From Algibacter miyuki (GTDB lineage Bacteria > Bacteroidota > Bacteroidia > Flavobacteriales > Flavobacteriaceae): a DNA stretch of 64,000 nucleotides. Below the pieces are notes generated by a model that did no database searches, was not told the DNA's origin, and saw only the letters and a list, made by a program, of their open reading frames with translations. How positions within the stretch are numbered: position 1 is the first letter of the stretch; every line of letters begins with the position of its first letter. Location: NCBI RefSeq assembly GCF_042427745.1, contig NZ_JBHMFA010000001.1. The stretch is one strand, 5' to 3'. The translations under genes and the position numbers were made by a program. Below are positions 27,238 through 35,005 of the stretch, piece by piece.

Positions 27238-28212
27238 ATGCTTTCAATAGAACAATACCAACACGAATTCGTTTCATATTTAGAAAAATATGAAACCGGA
27301 AAGGAACCTAAAAACCTGTACCAACCCATTCAATATATTTTAGAATTAGGCGGAAAAAGATTGCGCCCAGTTTTAGCTTTAATGACGGCCGATATTTTTG
27401 GGGAAGATTATAAACTAGCCTTAAATGCTGCGCTAAGCGTTGAGGTGTTTCATAATTTCTCTTTAGTTCATGATGATATAATGGACGATGCGCCATTGCG
27501 TCGCGGCCACCAAACCGTACATGAAAAGTGGGATATTAATACCGGAATTCTTTCTGGAGATGCCATGCTAATTATGGCGTATCAGCTTTTTGAAAACTAC
27601 GATGCGGAAACCTTTATGGAGCTTGCTAAACTCTTTAGTAAAACGGCGCTAGAGGTTTGTGAAGGGCAACAATACGATGTAGATTTTGAAACCAGAAACG
27701 ATGTTAGTATTCCTGAATATTTAAAAATGATAGAATACAAAACAGCTGTTTTGGTTGCTGCAGCCATGAAAATGGGAGCTATTGTATCAAAGGCTTCACA
27801 GGAAGATCAGGATAATATTTATAATTTTGGTCGTTATTTGGGGATTGCTTTTCAATTACAGGATGATTATTTAGATGCGTTCGGTGATCCGAAAACCTTT
27901 GGGAAACAAGTTGGCGGAGATATTATAGAGAATAAGAAAACCTATTTGTATTTAAAAGCTTTGGAGTTTTCTAATGAAACCGATTGTGAGGAATTAATGG
28001 CATTGTTTGCATCAAATCCAGAAGATGTTTCAACCAAAATAGAAACGGCAAAACAGTTTTTTGTAAATTCAGGGGCGGCAGAGGCTACTCAAAAAGCAAT
28101 TAAGGAATATACGCTAAAAGCTTTTACCGTACTGGAATCTTTACATGTTTCTGAAGATAAAAAAACGATGCTAAAAAACTTTGGCAGCCATTTAATGAAC
28201 CGAACAGTGTAA
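27238..28212 (+). CDS. Polyprenyl (farnesyl/geranylgeranyl-type) diphosphate synthase
   Basis: It condenses isopentenyl diphosphate with allylic diphosphates to build isoprenoid chains in the cytoplasm, downstream of dxs in the pathway. The 324 residues show GGKRLRPVLALM, the first Asp-rich motif LVHDDIMDDAPLRRG, the second QLQDDYLDAFGD, and GQQYDVDFE. The start at 27238 (MLSIEQYQHEF) is preferred over a GTG at 27214. Chain length cannot be fixed: the residues before the first Asp motif (VEVFHNFSL) include Phe/His, which fits a short C15-C20 product. The next gene begins 30 bp later on the same strand. Confidence 0.9.
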   Translation: MLSIEQYQHEFVSYLEKYETGKEPKNLYQPIQYILELGGKRLRPVLALMTADIFGEDYKLALNAALSVEVFHNFSLVHDDIMDDAPLRRGHQTVHEKWDINTGILSGDAMLIMAYQLFENYDAETFMELAKLFSKTALEVCEGQQYDVDFETRNDVSIPEYLKMIEYKTAVLVAAAMKMGAIVSKASQEDQDNIYNFGRYLGIAFQLQDDYLDAFGDPKTFGKQVGGDIIENKKTYLYLKALEFSNETDCEELMALFASNPEDVSTKIETAKQFFVNSGAAEATQKAIKEYTLKAFTVLESLHVSEDKKTMLKNFGSHLMNRTV

Positions 28213-28242
28213 CCTTTTTTCCGAGTACTCGGATGTTCTATT

Positions 28243-28593
28243 ATGCAATTACCCTCAAATTTTGAAGCTTTAATTAAAGAAGCTAACGCGTTAGATTTAT
28301 ATAAGAAGTTAATTCTTCAACTCAATAAAGATTTTCTTTTGGCAAATGTTGATTTGGGTTTTCATGAAGAAACCTTGCCGTCGAGTTTAAAACTACTTTT
28401 GCACGAAACGGTGTATAAACTTATTCAAGAAAAATTCACCGAATATTTAAACCTGCTTTATATTATCGATGTGTCGGAATCTGAGGTAAAAGCCTTAAAT
28501 GGTGATGATATTTTAAAGCTTTCAGAAGATGTTTCCTTCTTAATATTGAAACGCGAATGGCAAAAAGTCTGGTTTAAGAATAAATATTCTTAA
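28243..28593 (+). CDS. Conserved hypothetical cytoplasmic protein (116 aa)
   Basis: A 116-residue helical soluble protein, rich in Leu and Lys, with no signal or membrane segment (PSNFEALIKEANALDLYKKL; DDILKLSEDVSFLILKREW). It lies 30 bp after the polyprenyl synthetase and probably in the same transcript, but nothing in the sequence ties it to isoprenoid synthesis. I do not recognise a domain. Confidence 0.6.
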   Translation: MQLPSNFEALIKEANALDLYKKLILQLNKDFLLANVDLGFHEETLPSSLKLLLHETVYKLIQEKFTEYLNLLYIIDVSESEVKALNGDDILKLSEDVSFLILKREWQKVWFKNKYS

Positions 28594-28601
28594 ATTCAAT
28601 A

Positions 28602-28623
28602 AAGATAATATTGTCCGAATTAA
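28602..28623. promoter_or_regulatory. Operator-like site overlapping the rrf2 promoter
   Basis: AAGATAATATTGTCCGAATTAA shows GATAA...TCCGAA and closely matches 29115-29136 before the ric gene. It overlaps the -33 element of the regulator's own promoter, as expected for auto-repression. Confidence 0.5.
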
Positions 28624-28641
28624 AAATTTTTAATATATTTG
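28611..28641 (+). promoter_or_regulatory. Promoter of the Rrf2 regulator
   Basis: TTG at 28611-28613 and TATATTTG (TAnnTTTG) at 28634-28641 are spaced by 20 bases. The start codon follows 20 bp later at 28661. Confidence 0.55.
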
Positions 28642-28660
28642 TTTCAAATAAACCTACGAT

Positions 28661-29095
28661 ATGTTTTCTAAAGCTTGTGAATATGGAATTAAAGCAGCAA
28701 TTTTTATTGCTACAAAATCCTATGAAGATAAGCGTGTTAGCCCAAAAGAAATTGCCGAGGAAATAAATTCGCCCCAAGCTTTTACGGCTAAAATATTACA
28801 ATCGTTGGTGCGTCATGATGTGGTGAGTTCTGTAAAAGGCGCTTATGGAGGCTTCGAAATTGAAAAACGTAAAATAAGTGAGGTTAAATTAGCTCAAATT
28901 GTGAATGCTATTGATGGCGACAGTATTTATGTTGGCTGTGGTTTGGGCTTAGCAAAATGTGACGAAAATCACCCATGTCCGGTGCACGACAAGTTTAAAA
29001 GCGTGAGGGAAGAACTTAAAAATATGCTAGAAAACACCACCTTAGAAGAGTTAGCGCTTAATATTAAATCTGGCGCTTCCTTTTTAAGAGCCTAA
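28661..29095 (+). CDS. Rrf2-family regulator with Fe-S type cysteines (NsrR/IscR-like)
   Basis: This 144-residue protein starts MFSKACEYGIKAAIFIAT, the usual Rrf2 winged-helix start, with VSPKEIAEEINSPQAFTAKILQSL as the recognition region. Three cysteines (Cys93, Cys100, Cys106 in VGCGLGLAKC and HPC) form the loop that holds an Fe-S cluster in NsrR, IscR and RsrR. NsrR members sense nitric oxide through a [4Fe-4S] cluster. The neighbouring RIC repair gene and nitrite reductase island support an NO-sensing role here. It probably represses itself and ric through the GATAA...TCCGAA site. The exact subfamily (NsrR versus IscR) is inference from context. Confidence 0.85.
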   Translation: MFSKACEYGIKAAIFIATKSYEDKRVSPKEIAEEINSPQAFTAKILQSLVRHDVVSSVKGAYGGFEIEKRKISEVKLAQIVNAIDGDSIYVGCGLGLAKCDENHPCPVHDKFKSVREELKNMLENTTLEELALNIKSGASFLRA

Positions 29096-29114
29096 AAAAA
29101 ATTTGATTATAAAT

Positions 29115-29136
29115 AGGATAAATTTATCCGAAATAA
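29115..29136. promoter_or_regulatory. Operator-like palindrome before ric
   Basis: GGATAAATTTATCC is a perfect 14-bp palindrome followed by GAAATAA. It resembles the site before the rrf2 gene, and its AATAGGATAAA half recurs before nirK. It lies 9 bp before the chosen ric start. Confidence 0.6.
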
Positions 29137-29144
29137 ATAAAGCT

Positions 29145-29876
29145 ATGGAAACATTAAATAATTATGCTGAAAAACAAATAGGAGAATTAGTAGCTCAAGA
29201 TTTTAGAACCGCTGCTGTTTTTAATAGTTATGGTATCGACTTTTGTTGCAAAGGAGATAGAACCATTGATGAGGTTTGCTCGAAAAAAGGGATTGATGCT
29301 AATGTAATTATGGAAAAATTAGATGCCATTTTTAACGAATCAACCAATCAGGCGGTAGATTATAAATCATGGCCTTTAGATTTATTAGTAGAATATATTG
29401 AGAAAAAACACCATCGCTATGTTGAAGAAAAAATTCCTGTAATACGTCAGTTTCTAGATAAACTATGTCGTGTTCATGGAGGAAGTCATCCTGAATTATT
29501 CGAAATTAATCAACTTTTTACAGCTTCGGCAGGAGAATTGTCGGCACACATGAAAAAGGAGGAACTCATTTTATTTCCTTTTATTAAAAAAATGACTTTA
29601 GCAGAAGGGCAAGCAGGAGCAATTCACGCGCCTCACTTTGGGACTGTAGAAAACCCTATTGCTATGATGAAGGAAGAACATGAAAATGAAGGTGAGCGTT
29701 TCAGACAAATTGATGCGCTTTCTAATCATTATAATCCACCTGTAGATGCGTGTAACACCTATAAAGTAACATTCGCTATGCTCGATGAATTTGAAAAAGA
29801 TTTGCATTTACACATTCATTTAGAAAACAATATTTTATTTCCAAAAGCTATAAAATTAGAGCGGAAATTAAGGTAA
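29145..29876 (+). CDS. ric: Iron-sulfur cluster repair di-iron protein (RIC/ScdA/YtfE)
   Basis: It repairs Fe-S clusters damaged by nitric oxide or oxidants, using a non-haem di-iron centre. I choose the ATG at 29145 (METLNNYAEKQIGELVAQ), which puts the palindromic operator outside the gene. The 243 residues comprise the ScdA N-terminal domain (FRTAAVFNSYGIDFCCKGDR, Cys-Cys pair) and a hemerythrin-like bundle. The bundle has His and Glu ligands in KHHRYVEE, HGGSHPEL, HMKKEEL, MKEEHENEGERF and HLHIHLENN. The length is typical. It follows the Rrf2 regulator by 49 bp and is probably co-regulated with it. Confidence 0.92.
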   Translation: METLNNYAEKQIGELVAQDFRTAAVFNSYGIDFCCKGDRTIDEVCSKKGIDANVIMEKLDAIFNESTNQAVDYKSWPLDLLVEYIEKKHHRYVEEKIPVIRQFLDKLCRVHGGSHPELFEINQLFTASAGELSAHMKKEELILFPFIKKMTLAEGQAGAIHAPHFGTVENPIAMMKEEHENEGERFRQIDALSNHYNPPVDACNTYKVTFAMLDEFEKDLHLHIHLENNILFPKAIKLERKLR

Positions 29877-29902
29877 TAGAAACGTTGTTTTATAGCTTTA
29901 AT

Positions 29903-29940
29903 CCTAGAAGGTCTATCATAATACCTTCTAGGGTTTTTTA
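29903..29940 (+). terminator. Terminator after ric
   Basis: CCTAGAAGGT and ACCTTCTAGG pair perfectly over a 10-nt loop and are followed by six T. Confidence 0.88.
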
Positions 29941-29987
29941 TTTCTACCTTTTAAGCTTGTTATATTTATCCATTAGAAACTCAAGTA

Positions 29988-31175
29988 ATGCCGAAAAAAT
30001 TAGTTGTTGTCTGTTTATTTAATTTTTTAATTGCAGCCTTAATGGGCTTGGCTTTGCGTTATTCGTTTTTAGATTCTGTGGGATTAAATTATAGGTTTTT
30101 AACCCATGCACATTCGCATATTGCTATGTTGGGTTGGGTGTATTTAATGCTTTACACGGCTATTGTGTATTATTTCGTTCCCGAATATAAAACGAAACCA
30201 ATTTTTACCAAATTATTTTGGCTTACTGAAGTTGCTGTAGTAGGCATGATGTTGAGTTTTCCGTTTCAAGGCTATGCTGCGGTTTCTATTTCATTTTCAA
30301 CTTTGCATATTTTTTGCAGTTATGCTTTCGTTTACTGCATTTGGAAACATCATAAAACTAAATCTGCAGTTACCAAATATTTACTAAAAGCATCGCTGGT
30401 TTTTATGGTGCTTTCTACAATTGGAGTTTGGTGTTTAGGACCGGCGGTGTCTATTTTAGGTTCGGCTTCGGCATTTTATCAAATTGCGATTCAGTTTTTT
30501 TTACATTTTCAATTTAATGGGTGGTTTTTGTTGGCCATTTTTGCTGTGTTTTTTCATCTGGTTAAGGTGGAAAATACACCTGTTTTTAAATACTTTTTTT
30601 GGACGTTAATAGTATCCACAGTATTAACTTTTGCTTTACCTATTCAATGGTTTGCTCCACATCCAATATTGCTTTGGATTAATGGTTTTGGGGTGGTTTT
30701 ACAATTTGTGATGCTCTTTTTATTTCTGAAATTGATCCCTTTTAAAAAGGAAGGAGAAGCTCAACCGAAACTCATTATCAATTTATATCGGTTCGCCGTG
30801 CTGTGTTTCGCGGTAAAAACCATTTTTCAATTAGCCTCTTTAGTACCTGAATTTTCAAACGTGGTTTATGGGCATCGCAACTTTGTTATTGGTTTTATAC
30901 ACTTATTAATGTTAGGGGTAGTGTCTAGTTTTTTGTTTTCTTTTATTCTGAAAAGTGGATGGCTTTCGAACTCCAAATGGTTAAATATTGGGGTTTATAG
31001 CTTTTTGTTAGGCTTTATTTTAACCGAAGTGTTATTGCTTGTTCAAGGCTGTAAATTCTTTGTTGGAAGCGGGCTGATTCCAAATTACTATTTACTTCTT
31101 TTTCTTTGTAGTGTATTATTGCCTTTCGGAATAGGACTTTTTATAGTCCATGTTACAAGGTGTAAATTGAAATAA
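29988..31175 (+). CDS. Polytopic His-rich membrane protein, haem-copper-oxidase/NnrS-like
   Basis: The 395-residue protein is almost entirely membrane helices (about 12). Histidines occupy places reminiscent of haem or copper ligands in the haem-copper oxidase and NnrS families: THAHSHIAMLGWVYLM in helix 2, HIFCSYAF, HFQFNGWFLL in the middle, and GHRNFVIGFIHLLMLGVV near the end. It is shorter than oxidase subunit I (about 450 or more) and lacks the HPEVY motif, so it is not a standard NorB or CcoN. It sits between the NO-repair gene and the nitrite reductase genes, with a TTTATCC half-site 18 bp before its ATG. A role in NO handling is inference from position; the true function is unknown. 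Confidence 0.6.
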   Translation: MPKKLVVVCLFNFLIAALMGLALRYSFLDSVGLNYRFLTHAHSHIAMLGWVYLMLYTAIVYYFVPEYKTKPIFTKLFWLTEVAVVGMMLSFPFQGYAAVSISFSTLHIFCSYAFVYCIWKHHKTKSAVTKYLLKASLVFMVLSTIGVWCLGPAVSILGSASAFYQIAIQFFLHFQFNGWFLLAIFAVFFHLVKVENTPVFKYFFWTLIVSTVLTFALPIQWFAPHPILLWINGFGVVLQFVMLFLFLKLIPFKKEGEAQPKLIINLYRFAVLCFAVKTIFQLASLVPEFSNVVYGHRNFVIGFIHLLMLGVVSSFLFSFILKSGWLSNSKWLNIGVYSFLLGFILTEVLLLVQGCKFFVGSGLIPNYYLLLFLCSVLLPFGIGLFIVHVTRCKLK

Positions 31176-31210
31176 TTTACTTTAATTTTTAGAGGAAGTT
31201 AGTGATGATA

Positions 31211-31921
31211 TTACGGAATGGTTTTTAAAATGGCAGCAATAGTTTCATCGTTGTCAACGCCTAAGCCTTCTTGCTGATGGATTAATTCGCCAGCAGGATT
31301 AAACACACTAATAATATTGGAGTGTGAAAAATCGATTGGTGAAATTTCTTTGTATTTCATAGAAAGTACATTGGCAAATTCTCGAACTCCTGATGTGGTG
31401 CCTTGTAGAAACATCCATTGTTCGCCGTCCATTTCATTTTCAATAGCAAAAGCTTTTAAACGTTGGGGTGTGTCTGTTTCAGGATCTATACTAACCATCA
31501 CAAATTGGATGTTTTTAATGTCTTCCAAAGGTAGTTTCGTTTCAATATTACGCATATCGGCAACTAATCTCGGGCATGCTGCTTTGCATGATGTGTAAAT
31601 CATAACCATGACTAAGGTTTTTCCTTTTAAGGCTTTTAGTTCTATGGTTTTTCCTTCTTCAGTATCCCATTTTGAAGTTAAATTGAATATCGATGTTTCG
31701 GAAATGGCATCATTGAGTATTGGTATTTCAGAGCTTAAAGCTTGTAAATCCATTTTGCAAACAGCGCAATTGCCAGGTTTGTTGAAGGTTTTATTGCCTT
31801 CGCACTTCATTGGGCATTGGTAAGTTGTTGAATTGTCGCTATTAGATTTCGTGTTAGAATTGCAAGTTTGCAAAAGCAACGTTGTTATTATTAAAATGAA
31901 TATGTGTTTTAAAGCTTTCAT
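31211..31921 (-). CDS. SCO1/SenC-type copper chaperone with N-terminal heavy-metal-binding domain
   Basis: The 236-residue envelope protein has an N-terminal signal with a possible lipid Cys (LLLQTCN) and a small metal-binding knuckle (YQCPMKCEGNKTF, NCAVCKMDL; residues about 34-60). The SCO thioredoxin fold follows, with the copper-binding CxxxC in YTSCKAACPRLV and His in DFSHSNIISVFNP. SCO proteins deliver copper to CuA or other copper enzymes. Directly downstream of nirV and nirK on the same strand (4-bp gap), it probably loads copper into the nitrite reductase. The two metal sites fused in one chain suggest capture and hand-over. Confidence 0.88.
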   Translation of the reverse strand: MKALKHIFILIITTLLLQTCNSNTKSNSDNSTTYQCPMKCEGNKTFNKPGNCAVCKMDLQALSSEIPILNDAISETSIFNLTSKWDTEEGKTIELKALKGKTLVMVMIYTSCKAACPRLVADMRNIETKLPLEDIKNIQFVMVSIDPETDTPQRLKAFAIENEMDGEQWMFLQGTTSGVREFANVLSMKYKEISPIDFSHSNIISVFNPAGELIHQQEGLGVDNDETIAAILKTIP

Positions 31922-31925
31922 AGGT

Positions 31926-32702
31926 TTATTGTTTAGTTATGTCTTTTGCGCATCGAAATCCTAAATTTTTCATAGCGTATTTGGCTTTCAAGCTTCCTCG
32001 TATGGCATAGCGCATAAAGGCGGCATAATTCATTAAATCGGTTGCATTTATGGCAGCGCTTCCACAGAATAGATTAGAATCTTTATCTACATCTTTTCGA
32101 GATTCACCAGTAATTAAAACCGAATTAAAATCCAATGTCCATTCCCAAACTAAGCCATGTAAATCGTAAACACCCCAAGCATTTTTTGGATGTAACCCAA
32201 TGCTGTTTTCATTGGAATGTGGTGCTTCATACCAAGCTAATATTTGTTTGTTGAAGGTTGGTTTTACACGGGCATCTTTTGTGGTTTCATCAGCCATAGC
32301 TACGTATTCCCATTCATCAATTGTAGGTAAACGTTTATCTTGACATTCGCAGTAAGCTTTCGCTGCAAACCATGATATGTAGGTTACTGGGCTATTTGGT
32401 TTTTCGGTTGGTTTGATGTTTAAATCGTTGTCCCAATTAGCGAGATAACTTTTGTCTGTAAATAATTTTAAGGCTTTAGATTTTTGCCATTTTGGGTTTG
32501 ATTTCAGAAAAAGGATATATTCTGCATTGGTAACTGGGTATATGTCTATTTCAAAATCTTTGACTTCCACAACGGTTGAATCTCTACCATATAGAGGGAT
32601 GTAACGGCTGCCTTCAATATAAACCATGCCTTTAGATTGGGCATAAATACATGTTTGGGACACCAACAAAACAAACAGTAATCTAAAGGCTAGGTTTTTC
32701 AT
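31926..32702 (-). CDS. nirV: NirV-like formylglycine-generating-enzyme-fold protein
   Basis: The 258-residue exported protein (signal to about residue 20, TCIYAQ) is of the FGE-sulfatase/SUMF1 fold. Landmarks are PVTNAEYILFL, PVTYISWFAAKAYCECQDKRLPTIDEWEYVA, WGVYDLHGLVWEWTLDF, and a final RCAKD segment. Genes of this fold placed next to nirK are called nirV in denitrifiers; the biochemical role is not established, but a maturation or repair role for NirK is suspected. It is located 9 bp after nirK and 4 bp before the SCO gene. The symbol is given from context plus fold. Confidence 0.85.
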   Translation of the reverse strand: MKNLAFRLLFVLLVSQTCIYAQSKGMVYIEGSRYIPLYGRDSTVVEVKDFEIDIYPVTNAEYILFLKSNPKWQKSKALKLFTDKSYLANWDNDLNIKPTEKPNSPVTYISWFAAKAYCECQDKRLPTIDEWEYVAMADETTKDARVKPTFNKQILAWYEAPHSNENSIGLHPKNAWGVYDLHGLVWEWTLDFNSVLITGESRKDVDKDSNLFCGSAAINATDLMNYAAFMRYAIRGSLKAKYAMKNLGFRCAKDITKQ

Positions 32703-32711
32703 TATTAATTA

Positions 32712-34160
32712 TTATTTGCTGTTTCTTACTTGTTCTACCATGGCTTTAGTAACTACGGTTTTATTGTTGCCCCAGCTGTTGTAAACGTAGGTTAGTACAT
32801 TAGCGATTTCGTCTGGAGACAGCATTTGTCGCGTCATAACACTGTTGTATTTTTGACCATTTACGGTAATTTCTCCTGTTTTTCCGTGAAGCACAATACC
32901 GATAGCACGATTAACATCAGCATTTAAATAATCGGATTTAGCTAAAGGAGGAAAGGCATTCGGAATCCCTTGACCTTCTGCTTGATGGCAAGCAAAGCAG
33001 GTTTGCATATAGGCTTGTTTTCCAAATTCCATTTGTTCTTCGAAAGATTTTGCAGGAATTTCAGAAGCTATAATTTCATCTGTTGTAGGCATTTGCTGTA
33101 TGCCTGGGCCTTCGGGTAAGTATATATCGTCTCTTATTTCTCCAGAATATATAGTCTTATTTTCTTCACCTTCCACTTTAAGCATCCCTAAAGCGCCTTT
33201 GTTAAATGCTCTAAAAATAGAGTGATCGACTAAAATAAATGTACCGGGAACATCCACTCGGAATTCTACCATAGCAGCGCCACCGGCAGGAATTACAGTG
33301 GTTTGTACATTGGTATTTACTAAGTCTCCACCTTCAACATGTACTTTATCAAATATTTCACCAATAACATGGAATGAAGATACTAAGCCAGGTCCACCAT
33401 TTCCAACAAAAAGTCTAACGGTTTCACCAACTTTTGCAGTTAACGCGTTATCGCCAGTAAGGGCGCCTACTTTTCCATTGAAAACTACGTAGTCGGCATT
33501 TTCATCTACAGCTTTTTGCATATCAAAAGGTTGTAATCCACGTTCACCATTTTTTCCTTTGGTGTAAAAATCACCTTGCATCACATAGTATTCTTTGTCT
33601 ACAGGAGGTAAACCACCTTCTGGTTCAACCAAAATTAAGCCGTACATGCCGTTAGCAATGTGCATTCCAACAGGAGCTGTTGCGCAATGGTAAACGTATA
33701 GACCAGGATTTAAGGTTTTAAAGCTGAATGTTTTTTCGTGCCCTGGGGCTACAAAAGAAGATTCGGCGCCACCACCTGGGCCTGTTACGGCATGCATATC
33801 TATATTGTGTGGTAATTTGTTATCAGGGTGGTTTTGTAAGTGAAATTCAACTTCATCGCCAACACGTGTTCTAATAAAACTTCCTGGAACCGTGCCACCA
33901 AAAGTCCAATACATGTATTTTACACCATCGGTCATTTCGCCTTCTTTTTCAAGAATTTCCATTTTCACGATAAGCTTTTTTGCTTTTCGTCTTCCGACAG
34001 GTGTTGGTACGTGTGGTGGAGATGTGAGTTCTGCTAACATTTCTCGACTAACAGGAATTTCAGATGCGTCGGTTTGTTTTTGTTCTTTTTTATCAGAACA
34101 AGCTGTGAACATTAAAGCGCCCAATAATGTTAATCCAAGTAGAGATTTTAGTTGTTTCAT
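32712..34160 (-). CDS. nirK: Copper nitrite reductase with fused C-terminal cytochrome c domain, lipoprotein
   Basis: It reduces nitrite to nitric oxide in the envelope. Start at 34158-34160 gives a lipoprotein signal (LGALMFTAC, Cys21) and 482 residues. Two cupredoxin domains contain the type 1 copper set in GLYVYHCATAPVGMHIANGM (His-Cys-His-Met), plus type 2 ligands in HNIDMHAV, SSFHVIGEIFDKVH and ILVDHSIFRAF. After a linker (about residue 385) comes a cytochrome c domain with the haem site CFACHQAEGQG and a distal Met (MTRQML). Such three-domain fusions accept electrons directly from periplasmic donors. It is first gene of nirK-nirV-sco, with an operator-like dyad upstream. Confidence 0.95.
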   Translation of the reverse strand: MKQLKSLLGLTLLGALMFTACSDKKEQKQTDASEIPVSREMLAELTSPPHVPTPVGRRKAKKLIVKMEILEKEGEMTDGVKYMYWTFGGTVPGSFIRTRVGDEVEFHLQNHPDNKLPHNIDMHAVTGPGGGAESSFVAPGHEKTFSFKTLNPGLYVYHCATAPVGMHIANGMYGLILVEPEGGLPPVDKEYYVMQGDFYTKGKNGERGLQPFDMQKAVDENADYVVFNGKVGALTGDNALTAKVGETVRLFVGNGGPGLVSSFHVIGEIFDKVHVEGGDLVNTNVQTTVIPAGGAAMVEFRVDVPGTFILVDHSIFRAFNKGALGMLKVEGEENKTIYSGEIRDDIYLPEGPGIQQMPTTDEIIASEIPAKSFEEQMEFGKQAYMQTCFACHQAEGQGIPNAFPPLAKSDYLNADVNRAIGIVLHGKTGEITVNGQKYNSVMTRQMLSPDEIANVLTYVYNSWGNNKTVVTKAMVEQVRNSK

Positions 34161-34196
34161 TAGTATTAATTTTTTAGTGTTTTTAAACATCAGTCT

Positions 34197-34220
34197 AAAT
34201 AGGATAAAAAAGTCCTATTT
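34197..34220. promoter_or_regulatory. Operator-like dyad before nirK
   Basis: AAATAGGA and TCCTATTT form a perfect 8-bp inverted repeat with an 8-bp spacer, 37 bp before the nirK ATG. The AATAGGATAAA half equals the left half of the site before ric. Confidence 0.55.
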
Positions 34221-34259
34221 CAGATGGTCAAAGTTAATACTAAAGCTAGCTATAAAATA

Positions 34260-34271
34260 TGACAAATGTCA
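34260..34271. promoter_or_regulatory. Crp/Fnr-like dyad before nirK
   Basis: TGACAAATGTCA is a perfect palindrome (TGAC-N4-GTCA) of the kind bound by Crp/Fnr-family NO or oxygen regulators. It lies 40 bp upstream of the AGGATAAA dyad. No Crp/Fnr gene is in the window. Confidence 0.4.
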
Positions 34272-34317
34272 GTTTTATCCTAAAAGAGAAATTTATTCTA
34301 AAAAAAAGAATCCTGGT

Positions 34318-34848
34318 TTAAAAATGGAATCTGACAAAAGGAGCCCAAGCTTGAGAATATATGCTTTTTTCGTCATCATACAATACGTCGTAACGTACTC
34401 CAAATGTAATATTGCCATTGCGGTATCCTGCACCGAAATATAAAGCAGGTATCCAATAATTGGTGTCTTCGATGTTTAAATTAACATTATAGCGTCTGTT
34501 AACATTTAACTGCTCAAACTCGGCGGAAAGCTGAATTTCGTTTATAGGGTTAACAAATCCAATAATACTTCCACCTAAAATAGTAGATTTATAAACGTTT
34601 TTCTGACTATTATATGTACCATTTAAACCGACACCTAAAGAGAATGTATTGTTAAATTGGTACATGGCATTGGGGGCTAGAGTAGCCGTGAAATATTCGT
34701 TTCCAAAATTTAAGCCTATACTACCACCGTATTTAACATGTTCCCAAAAGTCACCTCTGAATTGTTGCGCGTGTAATTTGTTTAGGTTAGAAAACAAAAT
34801 GATAGAAAAAACAATAAGGGCCTTATTAATTGTCGGAAATAGTTTCAT
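34318..34848 (-). CDS. Small outer membrane beta-barrel protein
   Basis: The 176-residue protein starts at 34846-34848 (MKLFPTINKALIV...). It has a signal peptide ending NKLHAQ, followed by alternating beta-strands and a C-terminal aromatic strand WAPFVRFHF, as in eight-stranded outer membrane barrels. No charged loop motif identifies the family. It sits between the nirK control region and sucA, reading leftward toward nirK. It ends about 157 bp before the nirK start, so a shared role with nitrite metabolism is possible but not shown. Confidence 0.75.
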   Translation of the reverse strand: MKLFPTINKALIVFSIILFSNLNKLHAQQFRGDFWEHVKYGGSIGLNFGNEYFTATLAPNAMYQFNNTFSLGVGLNGTYNSQKNVYKSTILGGSIIGFVNPINEIQLSAEFEQLNVNRRYNVNLNIEDTNYWIPALYFGAGYRNGNITFGVRYDVLYDDEKSIYSQAWAPFVRFHF

Positions 34849-34957
34849 AAGATTCAGAAAATGGTAAGAATTTAACACAAAGTACTGTTGTATTAGTTAA
34901 ATCACGATTATTTGCTATAAATATAGTTAAAGAAACCTCTAATTTTACTAAAAGTTG

Positions 34958-34965
34958 TATTTTTG
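34958..34965 (+). promoter_or_regulatory. -7 box of sucA
   Basis: TATTTTTG lies 40 bp before the sucA ATG and gives a leader of about 34 nt. No clear -33 TTTG is visible at the usual distance. Confidence 0.4.
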
Positions 34966-35005
34966 AGAAATATTTTGACTAACCTACAAGGGATTAAAAA
35001 TAGCA

